From assembly GCA_050486405.1 (NCBI GenBank), contig JBJHDF010000011.1, forward strand, positions 66,772 to 130,771: a DNA stretch of 64,000 bases, in the 5' to 3' direction. Of this stretch, positions 59,375-64,000 are shown piece after piece (the stretch's first letter is position 1; the number at the start of each line of letters is the position of its first letter). The notes under the pieces are model-generated. The model ran no database searches, was not told the DNA's origin, and saw nothing but the letters and a program-made list of their open reading frames with translations. Position numbers and translations under genes: made by a program. This DNA comes from JBJHDF01 sp050486405. Its GTDB lineage: Bacteria > Pseudomonadota > Gammaproteobacteria > Pseudomonadales > Cellvibrionaceae.

Positions 59375-61330
59375 TTAGTCGCCTCCCGTATCGGCTGTTG
59401 CTGTAGTAGCTTCCTCGTCAACGGGAGGAGTGCTGAACGGCTCGGTAACATAAGCGATTGCAGCCTTAATGTACGTAGGCATCTTATCCAGAAGCCTATC
59501 TTTACCTTCCGCGTCGGAATAGTGTTCAATCAATTTCTGGCTGAGACGGTACGCCACATCGGTCTTGAGACTGCTTGATTCAATAAGCCCGTATATCTTT
59601 ATAGCCCGCAGTTCTGGATCAGCAGGGAGGCCCGCGAAGGCCGGATCACCTTCGCCCTTCACGAGGTCATATATATCTTCTGCAAGACCACTTCGGATAA
59701 GGCAGTACTCAAACGTCCATTCATCAGACACAAAAACTTGCGTATTTTGTAAGTCATCTAGGATAAGTCTTTCTCCGTCATGCAAGACTTCGAATGACTG
59801 GAGTGACTTTCTTTTGTCAACTGCGGCAGTTCCAAAAGTCACGCCATCAGAGCCTGTCCGGGGCAACCAGAAATGCTTGTTCCTGGACTTGAGCGTCTTG
59901 AATCCCACATCGTTATTGACCTCGCTATCAGCGGCCTCCGGCCAAAGGTCAATGTCCCTGAGACAAGCAACGCGAATTGGTATCCTGGAGCCACTGCCAC
60001 TCAGAACCGCCCTTCGAAGGAATATTTTTGCATATCGCGTGTAAGCAGTGTTGCCAACATTGACTACACTTACTCCGAAATTCTCTAAAGGCCTTCCGAG
60101 CAGATTTGAAATAGTGGGGAGCAAGATGTTCTCACCGTCACCCTCGACAATCAGAACTGACTTCGCGAAGAATAAATTCGACTTCGTTACGTCGAGAAAC
60201 TTCTCAAGAAAGACATAGTCTTCCGGATCGAGTAATGTCTCGCTTTTGGTTAGCGGAAACGCGGCCCCATTTGAAACCAGGATCATGCTTTCAAGGGGCG
60301 CTTTAGAAGCCAGATTGGGGCTATGGGTGGTAAGGACCGTCTGAAATGTGCCTGTGTTGGTGTCCGAGTAGGTGTCCCTGATAAATTTTAAAAGCTTCAT
60401 TTGTAACTGCGGGTGCAAATGGGCTTCGGGCTCTTCGATTAACAAGAGCGGGAAGTCACACTTCTCTTGCTCAAGCAATATCAACTCTGTGGCCATGAAG
60501 AGAATATTGCTATATCCAAGCCCTTGCATGGGCTTGGACTCATCTAGCACTAGGCTCAAGCGTCGCAAAATATCCTGAAACGCACGCTCTCGCTCTAGGG
60601 AGTTAAGCGTGTCAAACTCCTGACTGCCAAGCATTTGAATGGACAAATCAAACTTGTCCGTATTGAAAGTAAGTTCTTTAACGTAGCGGTCAATATCCGA
60701 CCGGCTATCTTTTAACCCCTGATTATTCTTCGTTTCACTACTCGCTGCGATCAATCCCTTGAGCAATGTCTCAAAATGGACTCCATCACGTTTGAAATGC
60801 TTCGAAGAGGAAAGTATTTGTGCAAGCCTGGAGCCTCGACCAGAGGACAGCTCCGCCTCGGCATCTCTAAGCGGCTTCAAATACGTTGACGAAAGATAAT
60901 CCCGAATTTCTCTTTCGATAGGGAGACCGTCACCATTTATCCCTGACCTCAACTCGCTCCGTATTAAGCGGCTACCCCGCCGAATCACTTCGGTTCGGCG
61001 AGCGGTCAAGGTCACATATAATACAGAATGTCTTACACCTTCATTCCGCTCCTCATGCGTAAGATGCTCTACAAAGGTACGGGCCTGATCCGGCGTAATT
61101 CCGTCAAACTTGAGTTTAATTGAAAGCGTGTCAGAAGAGTTTTGGAAATCGGATTCAACTATGCGAGTCCATTCAGCTGAATTCGTATCTAGAGTGAGCC
61201 GTATAGCATCAATTAGCGCAGTTTTGCCGGAGTTGTTTTCGCCGATAAATACATTAAGCCCCGGGTTCAAAGATAACTGTAAACTTTCGAATATCCTAAA
61301 GTTTTGAATATGTAGCTCAGAAACATACAT
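59375..61330 (-). CDS. OLD-family ATP-dependent nuclease, GajA-like
   Basis: A 651-residue protein with an N-terminal ABC-type ATPase: Walker A GENNSGKT (residues 30-37), Walker B LLLIEEPEAHLHP (near 296-308, with Glu299-Glu300) and the switch histidine in TTHSP near 336. A C-terminal TOPRIM nuclease follows: Glu396 in VLIVEGDGE and the DID acidic pair (Asp459, Asp461) in LRDIDLW. This order is that of class 2 OLD nucleases such as GajA. It is the first gene of the operon and the following gene encodes a UvrD-like helicase, the Gabija arrangement. Confidence 0.85.
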   Translation of the reverse strand: MYVSELHIQNFRIFESLQLSLNPGLNVFIGENNSGKTALIDAIRLTLDTNSAEWTRIVESDFQNSSDTLSIKLKFDGITPDQARTFVEHLTHEERNEGVRHSVLYVTLTARRTEVIRRGSRLIRSELRSGINGDGLPIEREIRDYLSSTYLKPLRDAEAELSSGRGSRLAQILSSSKHFKRDGVHFETLLKGLIAASSETKNNQGLKDSRSDIDRYVKELTFNTDKFDLSIQMLGSQEFDTLNSLERERAFQDILRRLSLVLDESKPMQGLGYSNILFMATELILLEQEKCDFPLLLIEEPEAHLHPQLQMKLLKFIRDTYSDTNTGTFQTVLTTHSPNLASKAPLESMILVSNGAAFPLTKSETLLDPEDYVFLEKFLDVTKSNLFFAKSVLIVEGDGENILLPTISNLLGRPLENFGVSVVNVGNTAYTRYAKIFLRRAVLSGSGSRIPIRVACLRDIDLWPEAADSEVNNDVGFKTLKSRNKHFWLPRTGSDGVTFGTAAVDKRKSLQSFEVLHDGERLILDDLQNTQVFVSDEWTFEYCLIRSGLAEDIYDLVKGEGDPAFAGLPADPELRAIKIYGLIESSSLKTDVAYRLSQKLIEHYSDAEGKDRLLDKMPTYIKAAIAYVTEPFSTPPVDEEATTATADTGGD

Positions 61331-61494
61331 TACCGATATTCCTATTATTAATTACACCGTCTTTTATTTTATTGGATTCACAGTTAGAAGCATGGTTGTT
61401 GCTTATAACGCCAGCATTTATGACCAAGTTGTACTCCACTCAAGGGGTCAACCAACTTCCGCTTCGGGTCGAAATCGGACTTACTACGCCCACC

Positions 61495-61573
61495 GTATAA
61501 CGCCCGCCATAAGCCGCGCGAGCTTGCGAGCGTCGGGCGACCGAAGGGAGCGAACTTAATGGCTTTGTATGAT
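61495..61573 (+). repeat. attC-like site B (79-bp copy of site A)
   Basis: It starts GTATAAC and ends GTATGAT. The L-box arms GCCATAAG and CTTAATGGC pair leaving one extra-helical A, exactly like site A. The two copies differ in a handful of bases and one insertion. The Gabija-like operon lies between it and site C. An IS21 element begins 35 bases to the right, and IS110-like sequence lies beyond it. Confidence 0.65.
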
Positions 61574-61709
61574 GGAACTTCCATGGTTTTCACTACCGGC
61601 CCCAAGCTGTCAGCAACAGTGCTAAAAGTCCGTAAATCATCAGTTTAGATTGTCCTCCCAACCCAAATGGGGTTTCCTTGTCGGTGACCAAACCAAAGAG
61701 GAAGCCACC

Positions 61710-62891
61710 ATGTTGAGCCGAGAGGACTTTTACATGATAAAGCAACTTCGCAAGCAGGGGGCACACATCGTGGATATCGCCCACCGCCTGGGCTGCTCCG
61801 AGCGCACCGTGCGTCGACAACTGGCGCTGCCAGCGCCCAATACCGGTCGGCGAACACAGCCGCGGCCCGGTAAACTCGACCCCTTTAAAGGGTTTATCGA
61901 TCAACAATTGGCCGAGGGCGTCTGGAACGCTGAGGTTATCCTTCATAAAATCAGGGACTTAGGCTACAGCGGCGGCGCCACCTTGGTGCGCGGTTACATC
62001 CAGCCCAAGCGCGCCCTGCGCCCCAGCCGCAAAACGGTTCGCTTCGAGACCTCACCCGGCTACCAGCTTCAGCACGACTGGGGCAACCTGGAGACCTTCG
62101 TGGCCGGCGAGCGGTGCAAGGTGCATATCGCGGTCAACGAGCTGGGGTACTCCCGTCGCTTCCATGTCTGGGCGGCACCGTGTGAGGATGCCGAACACAC
62201 CTATGAATCCCTGATCCGGGCCTTCCGGCACTTCGGTGGTGTGTCGAATCATGTCCTGGTGGACAACCAGAAGGCGGCTGTGATCAGCCATACCGTCGGC
62301 GGCGACGTGCGCTTCAACGAGGGCTTTCTGCAGTTAGCCCAGCATTATGGTTTTACACCCAAAGCCTGTCGCCCTCATCGCCCGCGCACCAAGGGCAAAG
62401 TCGAGCGTATGGTGGGCTACGTCAAAGACCACTTCTTCCAGTGTCACCAGCGCTTCGAGAGCTGGGCGCACCTGAATCAGCTGCTTGAGCACTGGCTGGC
62501 GAGCGTGGCCGACAACCGGCCACTGCGCCAGTTCGAGCAATCGCCAGCACAGCGCTTCACGGATGAGCGTGATGCGCTGCAGCCGCTGCCGGCCACTGAC
62601 TTCGACACCAGCTACCGGGACTTACGCCAGGTCGGCTGGGATGGCTATATCGAGGTACGAGGCAACCGTTACAGTGTGCCTGAAGGCTATTGCGGACAAG
62701 GCGTCAGCATCCGGATCGGGCTGGATGGCACGCTGCGGGTGTACGATCGCCGGGATCAACCGATCGCTGAGCACCCACTTCAATCCAGGGCCCAGGGCTG
62801 GCAAACCACGCCTGCACACCACACGCCGCTGTGGCAGTCCGTGGGCGTTCAACAGCGGGATCTGAGCGAATACCAGGAGGTGTTGTCATGA
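61710..62891 (+). CDS. istA: IS21-family transposase IstA
   Basis: DDE-type transposase. The ATG at 61710 follows GAGGAAG and gives 393 residues. An N-terminal helix-turn-helix is visible (LRKQGAHIVDIAHRLGCSER), and the integrase core follows with a first acidic residue in LQHDWGNLET near 127 and further in VLVDNQK near 185. GYVKDHFFQ and the RYSVPEGYCG motif follow in the C-terminal part. An upstream start at 61650 is possible but less well supported. The stop overlaps istB (ATGA). Confidence 0.93.
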   Translation: MLSREDFYMIKQLRKQGAHIVDIAHRLGCSERTVRRQLALPAPNTGRRTQPRPGKLDPFKGFIDQQLAEGVWNAEVILHKIRDLGYSGGATLVRGYIQPKRALRPSRKTVRFETSPGYQLQHDWGNLETFVAGERCKVHIAVNELGYSRRFHVWAAPCEDAEHTYESLIRAFRHFGGVSNHVLVDNQKAAVISHTVGGDVRFNEGFLQLAQHYGFTPKACRPHRPRTKGKVERMVGYVKDHFFQCHQRFESWAHLNQLLEHWLASVADNRPLRQFEQSPAQRFTDERDALQPLPATDFDTSYRDLRQVGWDGYIEVRGNRYSVPEGYCGQGVSIRIGLDGTLRVYDRRDQPIAEHPLQSRAQGWQTTPAHHTPLWQSVGVQQRDLSEYQEVLS

Positions 62892-63691
62892 ACCTCGATC
62901 AGCTGCTCGATCGCTTGAAAATGGACCATCTGCAGGCGTCACTGGACACCCTGTGCGAGCATGCCAGCAAAGCCGACCTGAACTACCGGGAGTTCCTCGA
63001 ACAAGCCCTCTCTCAGGAGTGGGGTGGACGCCACCAGCGCGGCCTCGAATCGAGGCTCAAGCAAGCGCGCCTGCCCTGGGTCAAAACCCTGGAGCAGTTC
63101 GACTTCAGCTTCCAGCCCAGCATCGACAAGAAGACGGTGCGTGAGCTGTCCGGTCTGGGCTTCGTGGAGCGCAGTGAGAACGTCGTACTGTTAGGGCCGC
63201 CCGGCGTGGGTAAAACCCACCTGGCGGTCGCGCTGACGGTGAAAGCCGCCGAGGCGGGTCATCGCGTACTGTTCATGACCCTGGACCGGCTGGTCAGCAC
63301 CTTGATCAAGGCCCGCCAGGAGAACCGCCTGGACCGCCAACTCCAGCAACTGACCTACCCCAAGGTGTTGGTGCTCGATGAAATCGGGTATCTGCCCATG
63401 ACCCGAGAGGAGGCCAGCCTGTTCTTCCGGCTGATCAATCGCCGCTATGAGCGGGCCAGCACCATCCTGACGTCCAACAAAAGCTTCACTGACTGGGGTG
63501 AGGTGTTCGGGGATCAGGTCATTGCCACGGCGATCCTCGACCGGCTGTTGCACCACTCGACGACGCTGAACATCAAGGGCGAAAGCTACCGGTTGAAGGA
63601 CAAACGCAAGGCCGGGCTGATCGCAGCCAATACGGCAAAGGTAGACACCGACAACCCTAACCCCGAGGAGGAAATCGCCGCCATCAACTGA
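62888..63691 (+). CDS. istB: IS21-family helper ATPase IstB
   Basis: AAA+ ATPase that assists IstA target choice. The 267-residue product has Walker A LLGPPGVGKTHLAVAL near residue 101, Walker B VLVLDEIGYLPM near 163 and the SNKSFTDWGEVFGDQVIATA motif near 198. The start overlaps the istA stop. Confidence 0.94.
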   Translation: MNLDQLLDRLKMDHLQASLDTLCEHASKADLNYREFLEQALSQEWGGRHQRGLESRLKQARLPWVKTLEQFDFSFQPSIDKKTVRELSGLGFVERSENVVLLGPPGVGKTHLAVALTVKAAEAGHRVLFMTLDRLVSTLIKARQENRLDRQLQQLTYPKVLVLDEIGYLPMTREEASLFFRLINRRYERASTILTSNKSFTDWGEVFGDQVIATAILDRLLHHSTTLNIKGESYRLKDKRKAGLIAANTAKVDTDNPNPEEEIAAIN

Positions 63692-63763
63692 CGCCAAAAT
63701 CGTCAAAAACCGGACAATCTAAACTGGTGAAATGTGGACAAACTAAGCTGATGTTGACAAAGC

Positions 63764-63930
63764 GATATAGTGAGGCCCAAACCTGCAGCAACAGGTTTTC
63801 AGCATGGCAGCCCGGAACAGCCTGGGCGCAGCTATGTCTAGCCCGTTAACCAGCGTGGGCGCCATGCTGACTTCAATTTTAACTCGAACAGTCGAAGGGG
63901 CCTCGAGCCCGAATTTAGCAAGGGTGAGTC
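63764..63930 (+). other. Non-coding region upstream of an IS110-family transposase gene
   Basis: 167 bases with no gene. They sit between the IS21 right target duplication and the IS110 transposase start. IS110-type elements carry a non-coding region next to the transposase that includes a structured guide (bridge) RNA. GC-rich hairpins are visible, for example around the CCTGCAGCAACAGG block at 63782. Whether this is such an RNA cannot be shown here. The left end of the IS110 element could not be located with confidence and may lie to the left of the IS21 insertion. Confidence 0.35.
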
Positions 63931-64000
63931 ATGAATACAACTACTAATGCTAAAGCCAGAAACACCGAACGGCACGTCGGCATTGATGTGGGTAAAGCCA
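63931..64000 (+). CDS. IS110-family transposase, N-terminal part (cut by the window edge)
   Basis: The frame from the ATG at 63931 reads MNTTTNAKARNTERHVGIDV and continues with GKA to the edge. VGIDVGK is the first RuvC-like acidic motif of IS110/IS1111 (DEDD) transposases. A ribosome-binding site (AGGGTGAG) precedes the ATG. Only 23 residues are visible; the subgroup cannot be told. Confidence 0.8.
   Translation, partial: MNTTTNAKARNTERHVGIDVGKA

Larger units (their letters stand above)
61608..63759 (+). mobile_element. IS21-family insertion sequence, complete
   Basis: A 2152-base element. Its left end begins TGTCAGCAACAG and contains CAGTTTAGATTGTCC about 33 bases in. The right end read inward begins TGTCAACATCAG and contains the same CAGTTTAGATTGTCC. 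Multiple terminal repeats of this type are typical of IS21. The bases flanking the element are AAGC on both sides (61604-61607 and 63760-63763), a 4-base target duplication. istA and istB are both intact, so it is probably recent and may still be active. Confidence 0.9.

Noticed and set aside
1..64000. CRISPR arrays, rRNA and tRNA genes
   Set aside because: None seen on reading both strands; no regularly spaced repeats beyond the 18-base btuD repeat. A tRNA with unusual structure could still be missed without a search tool.

Overview
The window reads as chromosome from a GC-rich, heterotrophic, probably marine gammaproteobacterium. The best guess is the Cellvibrionales / Alteromonadales-like group, inferred from gene content only: TonB-dependent receptors, a receptor-linked tryptophan halogenase, a PL10-type pectate lyase, GspAB, a napEDABC nitrate reductase and LapA. 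No rRNA, tRNA or CRISPR array was seen. Roughly the first 40 kb looks like stable chromosome. From about 40 kb to the end the window is accessory: toxin-antitoxin pairs, small orphan genes, gene remnants, integron-type attC repeats, a group II intron remnant, a defence operon and insertion sequences.

Left part. A PQQ-type sugar dehydrogenase and a three-domain lipoprotein (212-2334) face a complete cobalamin uptake operon on the minus strand: btuB, adenosyltransferase (cobO/btuR), btuC, btuD and btuF (7646 down to 2328). A cobalamin riboswitch lies upstream at 7796-7912. Next comes a plus-strand unit of a 1046-residue TonB-dependent receptor, a flavin-dependent halogenase with all diagnostic residues, and an exported CxxCH/VCBS-repeat protein (8144-14437). 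A 1457-residue secreted delta-60-repeat protein (14416-18786) and napEDABC (18849-22966) follow on the minus strand. NapE is only 56 residues. A perfect FNR/ANR box sits at 23048-23061. GspA/GspB, a GMC oxidoreductase with a gluconate-dehydrogenase-type small subunit, LapA and a PL10-like lipoprotein lead up to 29.4 kb.

Middle. A minus-strand operon of six genes (35454 down to 29443) looks like a small natural-product cluster. It encodes an FAD-dependent halogenase-like enzyme, a PvcA/IsnA-type isonitrile synthase, a PvcB-type Fe(II)/2-oxoglutarate oxygenase, a Gph-like HAD phosphatase, an exported DUF1579-like protein and an acyl-CoA-dehydrogenase-fold monooxygenase. Then come an esterase and an ECF sigma factor overlapping a membrane-anchored VWA protein (37611-40144).

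Right part. VapBC, DinB, a beta-propeller lipoprotein, HigBA, an SLC13 transporter, GNAT, an Imm11-like orphan immunity gene, a signal peptidase I gene split by an amber codon, a TetR remnant and a run of small regulators and enzymes fill 40.2-54.5 kb. Three attC-like sites (52890, 55467, 61495) all lie in the same orientation. With an apparent class C group II intron 3' end (about 54797-54865) and an IS110-family element at the right edge, they suggest a decayed chromosomal integron array. Between two of the attC-like sites lies a minus-strand, Gabija-like defence operon: an OLD-family ATPase/TOPRIM nuclease and a UvrD-like helicase, followed by a third protein with a winged-helix-like N terminus and a PD-(D/E)XK nuclease core (61330 down to 55749). 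An intact IS21-family element (61608-63759, 4-bp target duplication AAGC) and the start of the IS110 transposase close the window.

The two parts most worth attention are the three-gene Gabija-like locus with its extra nuclease gene, and the halogenase-isonitrile synthase operon.
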